The position numbers were made by a program, and so were the translations under genes. From contig CAYSZV010000034.1 of assembly GCA_964435595.1 (NCBI GenBank), positions 1 to 16,384 on the forward strand: a stretch of 16,384 bases of DNA, in the 5' to 3' direction. This document shows positions 1-7,154 of this stretch, piece after piece. Within the stretch, counting starts at the first letter, position 1. Each line of letters opens with the position of its first letter. Source of the stretch: Izemoplasma sp964435595. GTDB taxonomy: Bacteria > Bacillota_I > Bacilli_A > Izemoplasmatales > Izemoplasmataceae. Under the pieces are notes generated by a model. That model was not told the DNA's origin and made no database searches. It saw only the letters and a program-made list of their open reading frames with translations.

Positions 1-1406
1 TTATTCCCCATCCATGGATGAAGGCATTTGCAGGATACCTGATGCCAGGGACGCTTGTCCACGTCGCGCTCTTTTTCGCATTTATAATCTTCTTCTGTTA
101 ATGAAACTTCCTTATATCTTTTTAAGTATGATCTTCTCAAATCATCCATTGATAACTCTCTATGTTTTAACATCCCGCCATCACTAGGGAAGATAATATT
201 TTTCCCTGGTATTTCTTCTAATGGATTACCAAATAATAATTTAATTCCATTTTTCTTCGCAAATGATAATTGAGGTAACAAGTGTTTACCTGCTCCTGTG
301 TATTCAGTTTCTTGAACAACAATGATTTCATCTTCTTTCATTGTTTGGGCAAGACTGAATGCTGCTGCCAAACTAGTATTCCCCGCAGGTCCACGTTCCA
401 TACCTTCTAATAAAGCAAGTGTTTCTGTCATATAAAATACACTACCTTGGTTTACAACAACATATTGATCCATATAACGTAGTGGTCTTCCTGCACTTCT
501 AGGAACATCGCTTCGATCTGGATAGGTGCTAAATGGAATACCAAATCCGGTATGTCCTGTTGTAAATGATTTTTTATTAAAATCAGTATCACTTGCCATG
601 TGCAATCCAGTTAGGTCTACAGATGCCGCAATAATCTTAGTATCGACTGCTCCTGCGTCTTTGAGCCCACGAGCGGTACCTGTCAGGTTTCCCCCACCAG
701 CGTTTGTGACAACGACAGCTTCTGGATATTTCCCAACTTTCTTCATCAGTTCATCGGCAATTTCATGTCCTAATGTTTCAATTCCTTTGATTCCATAAGG
801 AGAATAAAGCGATGCATTAAAGTATCCTGTTTCATCCAATAACTTCAAAAAGTAATAGAATAACTCAGGCCCAACAGAAAGCTGAATTACTTCGGCACCA
901 TATGCTTCACATTTTCTCGCTTTTTCTAATATTTCAGGCTGAGATACATTCTTACTATCAAAACATTCTTGTACGATAATGCAACGTAGTCCCGCTTTGG
1001 CTGCAAGGGCCGCTACCGCAGCACCATAATTTCCACTTGTTGCCGCAATCACACCTTTGTATCCTAGTTTCTTAGCTTGATGTACAGCCAAAGCTGCACG
1101 TCTTGCTTTGAAGCTACCTGAAAGGTTGGCTGCTTCATCTTTTAAGAAGATTCTAGCTCCATATCCTTTTTCGGCAAATTGTCTCGCATACTTGGTAATA
1201 TTATGTAATTCAACTAAAGGGGTATTTCCTACCATATTCTCTAATTGAATTTCTTTAATTGATTCAATTGAATAACCTTGATCATCCATCAGACGTTCAA
1301 AGTCAAATCCAATTCCTTCATACTCGTATTTGCTATAATCAATTCCAACACTCTTTTTCATAATTTCTGATTTTCTTGCCATTAAAGCATCATAAGAATT
1401 ATTCAT
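1..1406 (-). CDS. ortB: 2-amino-4-oxopentanoate thiolase, beta (PLP) subunit OrtB; C-terminus cut by window edge
   Basis: This is the PLP-binding subunit of the thiolase that cleaves 2-amino-4-oxopentanoate with CoA to acetyl-CoA and alanine, the last step of oxidative ornithine fermentation in the cytoplasm. The visible 468 codons show a fold type II (threonine synthase-like) PLP enzyme. The Schiff-base lysine lies in SGSFKARRA (K100), the substrate loop is SGNYGAA (about 124-130), and the phosphate-binding loop is NAGGGNLTG. No stop codon is reached at base 1; the family is about 470 residues long, so only a few residues are missing. The start ATG at 1406 follows AAAGGTGA and overlaps the ortA stop codon by 8 nt, which suggests translational coupling. 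The identification rests on recalled family features and on the adjacent ortA and ord genes. Confidence 0.93.
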   Translation of the reverse strand, partial: MNNSYDALMARKSEIMKKSVGIDYSKYEYEGIGFDFERLMDDQGYSIESIKEIQLENMVGNTPLVELHNITKYARQFAEKGYGARIFLKDEAANLSGSFKARRAALAVHQAKKLGYKGVIAATSGNYGAAVAALAAKAGLRCIIVQECFDSKNVSQPEILEKARKCEAYGAEVIQLSVGPELFYYFLKLLDETGYFNASLYSPYGIKGIETLGHEIADELMKKVGKYPEAVVVTNAGGGNLTGTARGLKDAGAVDTKIIAASVDLTGLHMASDTDFNKKSFTTGHTGFGIPFSTYPDRSDVPRSAGRPLRYMDQYVVVNQGSVFYMTETLALLEGMERGPAGNTSLAAAFSLAQTMKEDEIIVVQETEYTGAGKHLLPQLSFAKKNGIKLLFGNPLEEIPGKNIIFPSDGGMLKHRELSMDDLRRSYLKRYKEVSLTEEDYKCEKERDVDKRPWHQVSCKCLHPWMGN

Positions 1407-1689
1407 AAAAGTCACCTTTTATTCTTTTTCTTAACTCCATTGCTTCTTCCACAAAATCACCGTAATTATGTTTGTATGCTGGATTGGTTTCTTTGATTCT
1501 ACCTTTTACAATACGTCCATCCAATGTTTTGATTTCACAAAATTCGAACAGTTCACTCTCTTCTTGTGTATATCCTTTTACCCACATTTTGTATGGCACT
1601 TTTTTTGTTTCTTCTGGTAAATTAGAAGAACGTTCATTAGGCTTCAATAATGTTGTTCTGATTCTTACGTAAGATCCTTTATTGATCAT
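1399..1689 (-). CDS. ortA: 2-amino-4-oxopentanoate thiolase, alpha subunit OrtA
   Basis: This is the small partner of OrtB; the two subunits together form the thiolase. The protein is about 96 residues and has the family pattern: an N-terminal MINKGSYVRIRTTLL, a central PEETKKVPYKMWVKGY, and LDGRIVKGRIKETNP followed by a HNYG motif near the C-terminus. I chose the ATG at 1689 because OrtA proteins typically begin with M-I/K-K-G. An in-frame GTG at 1698 would add three residues. The gene overlaps the end of the upstream channel gene by 11 nt (20 nt with the GTG start) and the start of ortB by 8 nt, so the three genes are read as one transcript. No strong ribosome binding site is visible, so coupling to the upstream gene is likely. 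Confidence 0.9.
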   Translation of the reverse strand: MINKGSYVRIRTTLLKPNERSSNLPEETKKVPYKMWVKGYTQEESELFEFCEIKTLDGRIVKGRIKETNPAYKHNYGDFVEEAMELRKRIKGDFYE

Positions 1690-3661
1690 CTTGCTCACTC
1701 TCTTTCGTATCTGTCACACCCATAAATGCAATATTACTAACATACCCAATACTTAATGCATAGAAGGTGATTCCATAAATACTGAGGAATCCTCCCCAGA
1801 ATTGAGGTAATAAGTAATTTGTATTTGGATGAATATCACCATATCCAATCGAAGATATTGTGATAACAGCATAATACAGTAAATCTGAATATCCATGTTG
1901 TACTTCTTTTACTTCGACACCTTTTAATGTCCCTTGATAATACACAAAGTATTGAGACGCAAATACACCTTGGTATGCAGGATATGATTCGTCCCCTTTT
2001 GTAACGATATCTATTGGTGTTCCATCAAACATATAAAATCCATCAATTGGACTACCATCATAATTATAATAGTCTGTCACATATGCTCCGTGCTCATAGA
2101 AATCAACAATCTCTCTACCATCTTCATAATAGACTTTTGTAATTCGTTGTGATGTTTGATTATATACAGATGTTATTGTAGATCCATTGAATTGAACATT
2201 ATCAACCAATGTAATATCGTACTCCTTGTTTCCAAAGACATAAGTATCATTGTTTTGATCATAAATACTAAAGGCAACAATAGATGCATAAATCATAATA
2301 TATAAATGGAAACTAAAGAAGATCAAGAATACCATTCTTGTCACTGCCTTACTTTTCCCTTTTCTATTCTTTAAGTTTTTAAAGATATTGAATTCTCCAA
2401 CAATCATATTTAAATTAACACCCAATAAAAGTATGAACCCTATAATCAAGATAAAGATCATTACTTCTTCTAAGAATGCAATATTAAACATCATAAAGAA
2501 TACATAAACAATTAATATCAATGCAGATAGTGTTAAAATAAATCCACTTTTGGCATCAATTGAGTTTTCTAATAAATTAGGGATGATATTAAAGATATAT
2601 TGCCACGCACATAAGATTAACAAATACACCAATCCTGTAGATAGTGATTGTGTCACAATCACTATGACTCTATCACCATCGATAATACCGTTATAAACTT
2701 GCGATCCAACTAGTCCTAAAAACACTAGTATATACAAAACCAATGTAAAGATGGTTCGATATCTACCAATTCGTTTTCTAATCCCTGTTTGTTCATCTTC
2801 TACAATTAAATCTTTTCTATATTCTAATTTTGCCTGTTCTAATAAGTAATCTAATGGTAACTTAAAGAACTTAATTAAAATCATATGAATATTGAAATAC
2901 AATAATAAGAATGCAAACATCAACAATGCAAATGCAAACATTGCTGATTGCAAATAATCATTGTTATCATAGACTGCACTATTTATATAAAAGAATGCCC
3001 CAGCATAAAAGAAGAGACTAAAGAACAGATAAAATCTTTTACCTAATGGAGATTTTTTCTTTGTCTTATCCTCAAAAATACTTTCAACAGCTTCTTTGGA
3101 TACAATTTCTTCTTGAATCTGTTTTGCGGTTTTTTTCACTCTAGGTTTTACTTCTTTTTTCTTCTTCACTTTTCTAGGTGCATTAGAAGGAGTTAATTTC
3201 TTAACCTCTTTCTTTTCTTCAGCAGCAGCTACCTTCTCTTTTGAAGGGCTCTTCTTTGGAGTAGGCTTTTTCGTAGTTGTAGCTTTCGGCTTCACACTAC
3301 TTGCTTTTACTGTTTGCTTTTTTACACCAGTTGACGAAGGTGTTGTACTTGCTGGCTTTTTCGTTGAACTAACTACAGGCTTCTTTGTTGCTGAAGACTT
3401 CTTAGGAGTACTCGTTGTACTCTTAGCTGCCGGCTTAGTTGCAGTCGTCTTCTTTACAGTAGTACTCGTTTTCTTTGTAGAAGCAGGTACTACTTTCTTT
3501 GTAGTAGAAGGTTTCTTAGCTGTACTAGTTGTCTTCTTTGTTGTTGAAGGTTGTTTTGTAGCTGTAGTCGTTTTCTTTGTCGCAGGTTTCTTTGTTGAAG
3601 TCGTCTTTTTAGTAGTACTTGCAGGTTGTTTTGTTGCTGTGGTCTTTTTTGTATCAGCCAC
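1679..3661 (-). CDS. K+-channel-like multi-pass membrane protein with Lys/Thr-rich N-terminal tail
   Basis: About 660 residues. Residues 8-150 (numbered from the upstream GTG at 3670) are almost entirely K, T, S, A and P in KKTT/KKPA-type repeats, resembling a histone H1 tail. They are followed by a charged, probably helical linker (150-205). Hydrophobic segments lie near 212-230, 242-267, 307-323, 335-360, 376-398, 402-425 and 445-469. A polar region of about 120 residues (470-590) with repeated YYxDG/YDGSPI/FDGTPI motifs follows. Then comes a pore segment with TISSIGYGDIHP (604-615), which matches the K+ selectivity filter T-x-x-S/T-x-G-Y-G-D, and a last membrane segment (621-648). The filter suggests ion conduction, probably of K+; the rest matches no family I recognise. 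The preferred start is GTG at 3661, 8 nt after AAGGGG; ATG at 3667 or GTG at 3670 are alternatives. It starts 23 nt after ord ends and overlaps ortA, so it is embedded in the ornithine operon. A role in the pathway is inference. Confidence 0.75.
   Translation of the reverse strand: MADTKKTTATKQPASTTKKTTSTKKPATKKTTTATKQPSTTKKTTSTAKKPSTTKKVVPASTKKTSTTVKKTTATKPAAKSTTSTPKKSSATKKPVVSSTKKPASTTPSSTGVKKQTVKASSVKPKATTTKKPTPKKSPSKEKVAAAEEKKEVKKLTPSNAPRKVKKKKEVKPRVKKTAKQIQEEIVSKEAVESIFEDKTKKKSPLGKRFYLFFSLFFYAGAFFYINSAVYDNNDYLQSAMFAFALLMFAFLLLYFNIHMILIKFFKLPLDYLLEQAKLEYRKDLIVEDEQTGIRKRIGRYRTIFTLVLYILVFLGLVGSQVYNGIIDGDRVIVIVTQSLSTGLVYLLILCAWQYIFNIIPNLLENSIDAKSGFILTLSALILIVYVFFMMFNIAFLEEVMIFILIIGFILLLGVNLNMIVGEFNIFKNLKNRKGKSKAVTRMVFLIFFSFHLYIMIYASIVAFSIYDQNNDTYVFGNKEYDITLVDNVQFNGSTITSVYNQTSQRITKVYYEDGREIVDFYEHGAYVTDYYNYDGSPIDGFYMFDGTPIDIVTKGDESYPAYQGVFASQYFVYYQGTLKGVEVKEVQHGYSDLLYYAVITISSIGYGDIHPNTNYLLPQFWGGFLSIYGITFYALSIGYVSNIAFMGVTDTKESEQDDQ
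3221..3649 (-). repeat. Low-complexity Lys/Thr/Ser/Pro-coding repeat tract
   Basis: This stretch encodes the tail of the channel-like protein. Short units such as TTKKTTSTKKPATKK and SSTKKPASTT recur imperfectly. At the DNA level, variants of ttctttgttgxxgaaggtt and gtagtcgttttcttt recur on the plus strand. Such tracts can change length by slippage or recombination. Codon use varies between copies, so the repeat is not freshly duplicated. Confidence 0.7.
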
Positions 3662-3684
3662 ACGCATCACCCCTTAATTTAGAT

Positions 3685-4731
3685 TTATTTATCTAGTAAA
3701 TCTCTCATGTCTCCTAAAATAGCTCTTGGTACAGGTAAATCAATCATTGTTTTCAATCCTGGCTTTGCGTTTAACACATGAGGAATCATGTTTACACACA
3801 TTGCGATTGTTCCAATCCCACCATCAATTTCGGGAGTGATTGCCATATGTACATTTGGTGTCCCTTTGATATTGATATAATCTCCGGTATGTGTACCTTC
3901 CATTTCAGGCTCTATTTGTTGAGGATGTTTCATATCAATGAATACCTCATTATCTATTATACCTTGTCCAGTCATATTTACACCAGCCACATTCCCAGCT
4001 TTTGCAAATCCATAAGGACTTTTTCGATCTATAGTAGTTACAATCGGTGCCATTTGTTGTTGAAACTTATCAAGTTTCACACCAATTGCATCCGCAATCA
4101 TATTTACACTTTCAGCAAAACCAACATGTCCTGCTAACGTATCTGTTTCAACACCATGGTTGAATTCTTCTAATGTGATTCCAACACCTTGTTCTTCCAT
4201 TACAGCCGGACCAAATGGTGATAAACTATTTACTCTATTTGCTTCAATGTGTGTTACATCAGTCATTACACCAGTTAAAGCTACTACCAATAAATCCATA
4301 ATGAATCCAGGATTGATCCCAGTTCCCAATACAGTAACACCATTGTCTTTTGCTACTTTGTGTAATTCTTTTGCAAGCTCAGGTTCCTGCGCTTGTGGAT
4401 ATGCCATTTCTTCTGCAGTAGAAATCACATTAATCCCAGCTTCCATTATTTTAACCATCTTTGGAAATGCTTTTCTTGTATAACTATCAGTTGCCAATAA
4501 TACAAGATCACAATTGTTTTTATCCAATAAAGAATCGATATCGTTTGATACGATAACGTCTGGATGATCATTTTGCTTTTCTTCTAATGCATTGAACATA
4601 CTGTTTCCAACTAAATCTGGATGCAGATCACATACACCTGTAATCTCTACCCCTTTTTTTGTAAGAAGCATGTCTGCCATACCTCTTCCCATTGCTCCAA
4701 ATCCCCATATTACTACTTTCACTTTTTCCAT
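3685..4731 (-). CDS. ord: 2,4-diaminopentanoate dehydrogenase (Ord)
   Basis: This enzyme oxidatively deaminates (2R,4S)-2,4-diaminopentanoate with NAD(P)+ to 2-amino-4-oxopentanoate and ammonia, supplying the substrate of OrtAB. The N-terminus has a Rossmann nucleotide-binding motif, VVIWGFGAMGRGMA, followed by an acidic residue after the second strand (VCDLHP). The middle carries GTGINPGF, which is typical of the dihydrodipicolinate reductase-like Ord family. The length of about 348 residues fits the family. The strong ribosome binding site AAAGGAG favours the ATG at 4731 (7 nt spacing), with the adjacent ATG at 4734 as the alternative. It is the first gene of the operon. Calling it Ord rather than another reductase of the same fold rests on its close linkage to ortAB as well as the sequence. 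Confidence 0.92.
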   Translation of the reverse strand: MEKVKVVIWGFGAMGRGMADMLLTKKGVEITGVCDLHPDLVGNSMFNALEEKQNDHPDVIVSNDIDSLLDKNNCDLVLLATDSYTRKAFPKMVKIMEAGINVISTAEEMAYPQAQEPELAKELHKVAKDNGVTVLGTGINPGFIMDLLVVALTGVMTDVTHIEANRVNSLSPFGPAVMEEQGVGITLEEFNHGVETDTLAGHVGFAESVNMIADAIGVKLDKFQQQMAPIVTTIDRKSPYGFAKAGNVAGVNMTGQGIIDNEVFIDMKHPQQIEPEMEGTHTGDYINIKGTPNVHMAITPEIDGGIGTIAMCVNMIPHVLNAKPGLKTMIDLPVPRAILGDMRDLLDK

Positions 4732-4769
4732 CATAAATCTCCTTTAAAGTATACTCTGGATTTCTCCAC

Positions 4770-4798
4770 AATATATGATATCACAAAAACGCTTACAT
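4770..4798 (-). promoter_or_regulatory. ord promoter region with a possible CcpA (cre) site
   Basis: Reading the minus strand, ATGTAAGCGTTTTTG (4798-4784) matches the Bacillota cre consensus WTGNAARCGYWWWCA at all positions except the last two. TATATT follows at 4775-4770 and could be the -10 box; the matching -35 is poor and would lie inside the cre-like site. If real, CcpA binding here would block transcription and place ornithine fermentation under carbon catabolite control. I cannot see whether the genome encodes CcpA. Confidence 0.4.
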
Positions 4799-5027
4799 TC
4801 AAATGGATTTATATATAATTATATATATAAAATTATTGGTCTACATATTCGCTTCATTTTGTTCTTCTAAAATGGAAAAAGCAACCCTTGTGATAGTGTT
4901 TGATTAAAACGGACACAATAAAATACATATTTATAAAATGGTTTTTTATTCTTACTACGGAGTATGGGTGCGATTCGTTGAATCTATGATAAATAATTAC
5001 CCATTGTTTTTACAATCACAACTCAAA

Positions 5028-5066
5028 TTAAAAAGGAGCATTCTCTACACGAGTGCTCCTTTTATA
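5028..5066 (-). terminator. Rho-independent terminator after the surface-protein gene
   Basis: The stem AAAAGGAGCA (5031-5040) pairs with TGCTCCTTTT (5054-5063) around a 13-nt loop. On the minus strand it ends in TTTTT and lies just 3' of the surface-protein stop codon. The A/T tails are symmetric enough to work on either strand. Confidence 0.85.
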
Positions 5067-5072
5067 ATAAAC

Positions 5073-6917
5073 TTATCTTGTAAAATCTACATCTACATCA
5101 ATAGTAATAGTTGCCCCATTTTTAGTAATCTCTAATGTATAAGTGGTGTTTCTTCTATCTATCTCATTCGTGTTTGTAATTGTAATAGTAACGTCTGGAT
5201 CCGTTACAAGGTTATCCAATTCTAAAAGGAACGCCTCTTCTTTCAATGATGTACTATTCAATCTTCTTACAACTACTGTATTTGATGCAAAGTAGTCTAT
5301 GATTGTTTGGCTAATTGCTTCTACATCGATGATGTCTTGTACAGCATCTAGTCTAGCTTGTAATGCTGTCTTTTCAGTACTACTTGGTAGTGCTGTTACT
5401 AGAACTTGTGCTGCATCTACATCCGCTTGTAGATTTGAACTTTCTGCAACAATCACAAGTGCTTCCGCTTCTAAAATATCTATTTGTAAATATATTTCTA
5501 CTAATAAACTATCCAATAATGCTTTTTCTGTTAATAATGCATTTTGCGCATCTATTGTTAATGTTTCATATATAGCTAACGCAGCATCTACAATAGCCTG
5601 ATCACTAGGTGTTACCGTTTCTGTAGTTAATGCCAATGCAGTTGCGTGATCACTTATGAATTGAGCCACGAGTGTTTCTGTAGGAATTTGGCTGTTGATT
5701 TCTACTAACAAACTATCTAGTAATGTTTTTTCTGTTGATAATGCATTTTGTACATCTTCGGTAAATGCAGTATATGCAGTTAACGCAGCTTCAACGATTG
5801 TTTTATCACTAGGTGTTACAGTTTGTACTGTTAATGCCAATGCATCTGCGTAATCAATTGGGAAGGATGCTATATTGCTTAGATGTATATTAATCTCAAC
5901 CAGTAAACTATCTAGTAATGCTTTTTCAGCTGTTAATGCTGTTTGTGCTTCTAGACTTAATAGATCATATGCTATTAATGCTTGTTCTACTATTGTTTGA
6001 TCACTAATTTCTACTGTTGCTACTGATAACTCCAATGCTCCTGCATATATAGCTTGATATGTTGTAACTTCTAAATCACTAGATACAATATGCTCATAGA
6101 TACGAATATCATCTAGATTAATATAATCCGTTGTAGTACTAATTACTGGAGTGAATCTAATATTCAACGCTTCCGTGATATTAACATCTATTTCTGTACT
6201 ACTTAACGGTGTCGCTGATGTTACATCTATTAATAAATCTGATCCGTTTTCTTGTAATGTTACCCATACTCCTGGATTAGAAGCCAATTCATATTCTACT
6301 TTAAATTGGTAGCTTGTTCCATTGTCGAAATTTAATGCACCAAAATATATAGATATCTTATCAATACCATTGATGAAGTAATCTTGTGATTCAAAGTATG
6401 CAGTACTTCTTAATGCAAGTGATCTTGTATCATTCCATACATCATAACTTGGATCGTTTGCGATAAAGACATCATTACCATACCATGTTCTACCATTCAT
6501 TTCTACTGTGCCTGTTAGTCCTGAGTCATATGGATGTGCTTCAAAGTCTAAATACTCACTATTTTCAAGTGCAATGATTTCATATAATAGATTTAATAGA
6601 AGTGTTTCTTCCTCTATTAGCTGTGCTTTTGCAGCTTCGCTTAAAAGTCCATAATCGAATAGAGCTGTTTCTACACTCTCTTTATCATCAATTGTTACCG
6701 TTTCTTCTGTCAATGATAAGACAAATGCATGCGTACTTAAAAAGGTGGATACTTCTAAATCGGTATCACCTGAATCCCATATGCCTATAGGAACCGATAC
6801 TTGAGTATTTACAGAAGCACTATCCCAGTAAGAAAATGCATCACCAAAAGTGCTAATAAAAACAATTAGCACTAAAATTATAAGTATGCGTTTTATGAGT
6901 GTTTTAGATTTTTCCAT
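5073..6917 (-). CDS. Secreted/surface repeat protein with SipW-type leader and Endotoxin_C2-like domain
   Basis: The protein has 614 residues. A basic start plus hydrophobic segment (about 9-26) runs into FGDAFSYWDSASVN and VPIGIWD, a pattern resembling SipW-type (camelysin/TasA-like) leaders, so export is likely. Repeat 1 lies at 57-115. Residues 140-276 look like the beta-sandwich domain found in secreted nucleases and adhesins, ending in INLDDIRIYE. Three closely similar helical repeats follow at 285-345, 354-408 and 419-476, built on a TVTPSD...IVxAAL...AQNAL...EKxLLDSLLVEI pattern. Residues 481-531 match the Endotoxin_C2 (Cry1Ac D-VI) pattern QADVDAAQ...LP...K...RLDAVQ. A short beta region (545-614) ends the chain. 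No LPXTG or C-terminal anchor is visible. The start ATG at 6917 has only a weak GGAAG upstream. A role in adhesion or in the cell surface layer is inference. Confidence 0.75.
   Translation of the reverse strand: MEKSKTLIKRILIILVLIVFISTFGDAFSYWDSASVNTQVSVPIGIWDSGDTDLEVSTFLSTHAFVLSLTEETVTIDDKESVETALFDYGLLSEAAKAQLIEEETLLLNLLYEIIALENSEYLDFEAHPYDSGLTGTVEMNGRTWYGNDVFIANDPSYDVWNDTRSLALRSTAYFESQDYFINGIDKISIYFGALNFDNGTSYQFKVEYELASNPGVWVTLQENGSDLLIDVTSATPLSSTEIDVNITEALNIRFTPVISTTTDYINLDDIRIYEHIVSSDLEVTTYQAIYAGALELSVATVEISDQTIVEQALIAYDLLSLEAQTALTAEKALLDSLLVEINIHLSNIASFPIDYADALALTVQTVTPSDKTIVEAALTAYTAFTEDVQNALSTEKTLLDSLLVEINSQIPTETLVAQFISDHATALALTTETVTPSDQAIVDAALAIYETLTIDAQNALLTEKALLDSLLVEIYLQIDILEAEALVIVAESSNLQADVDAAQVLVTALPSSTEKTALQARLDAVQDIIDVEAISQTIIDYFASNTVVVRRLNSTSLKEEAFLLELDNLVTDPDVTITITNTNEIDRRNTTYTLEITKNGATITIDVDVDFTR
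5490..6065 (-). repeat. Three tandem copies of a roughly 200-bp coding repeat
   Basis: These encode repeats 2-4 of the surface protein. The segment encoding EKxLLDSLLVEI recurs about every 195-205 bases, near 5507, 5710 and 5906 on the plus strand, with strong nucleotide similarity (for example aactatctagtaatg). A more diverged fourth copy is at about 6573-6749. Confidence 0.8.
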
Positions 6918-6950
6918 ACGTAGTTACTTCCGTCTTCACTTTTTACCGTC

Positions 6951-6969
6951 ATTTGATAGTATATCAAAT
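6951..6969. promoter_or_regulatory. 8-bp perfect inverted repeat in the surface-gene leader
   Basis: ATTTGATA-gta-TATCAAAT lies between the likely transcription start and the start codon of the surface-protein gene. It could bind a dimeric repressor or fold as a small leader hairpin. No partner is identified. Confidence 0.4.
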
Positions 6970-6987
6970 AGATAGCTTCATTACAAA

Positions 6988-7016
6988 ATTATAATACAAA
7001 ATGCAGATTTTGATAA
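6988..7016 (-). promoter_or_regulatory. Promoter of the surface-protein gene
   Basis: On the minus strand, TTATCA (7016-7011), a 17-nt spacer and a perfect TATAAT (6993-6988) lie about 70 bases before the start codon. Confidence 0.6.
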
Positions 7017-7114
7017 GAATAAACACTCAACTTAGTACATATTTAAGTTTAAGTTAATGTTTTGATGTAATTTTGTATTTAATAAGCCTTTGGTTTGATT
7101 TTTTCTTATCCATA

Positions 7115-7129
7115 TGTGATACGGCTCAT
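7115..7129 (+). repeat. Left copy of a 15-bp near-perfect direct repeat flanking the abiE cassette
   Basis: TGTGATACGGCTCAT here and TGTGATACGGTTCAT at 10037-10051 differ at one base and bracket the three-gene abiE cassette in the same orientation. This could be a target-site or recombination footprint, or chance. Confidence 0.3.
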
Positions 7130-7154
7130 CATATCGCATTTATCCAAAAAATCT

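Larger units (their letters stand above)
4735..5072. other. Intergenic region between ord and the surface-protein gene
   Basis: This 338-base gap holds the ord leader with the possible cre site on its left and a bidirectional terminator on its right. Between them is an AT-rich stretch with a tataTATAAttatatata run around 4810-4830. I see no convincing gene here; the open frames on the plus strand have no ribosome binding site and resemble no protein I know. Confidence 0.6.

Noticed and set aside
526..798. Plus-strand 90-codon frame opposite ortB
   Set aside because: It lies inside a well-supported conserved enzyme gene on the other strand and has no start signals.
3221..3649. Separate histone-like gene for the Lys/Thr-rich tract
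   Set aside because: The tract runs in frame into the membrane protein with no stop codon or second ribosome binding site visible, so it is treated as one protein.
3778..4483. Plus-strand open frames opposite ord
   Set aside because: They are mirror frames of a clear coding gene, with no ribosome binding sites and no recognisable protein features.
5299..5601. Plus-strand open frames opposite the repeat region of the surface protein
   Set aside because: They are by-products of the biased codon use of the repeats on the minus strand.
7116..7140. Possible terminator GATACGG...CATATC after the abiE cassette
   Set aside because: The stem is only 4 bp with mismatches and has no T run.
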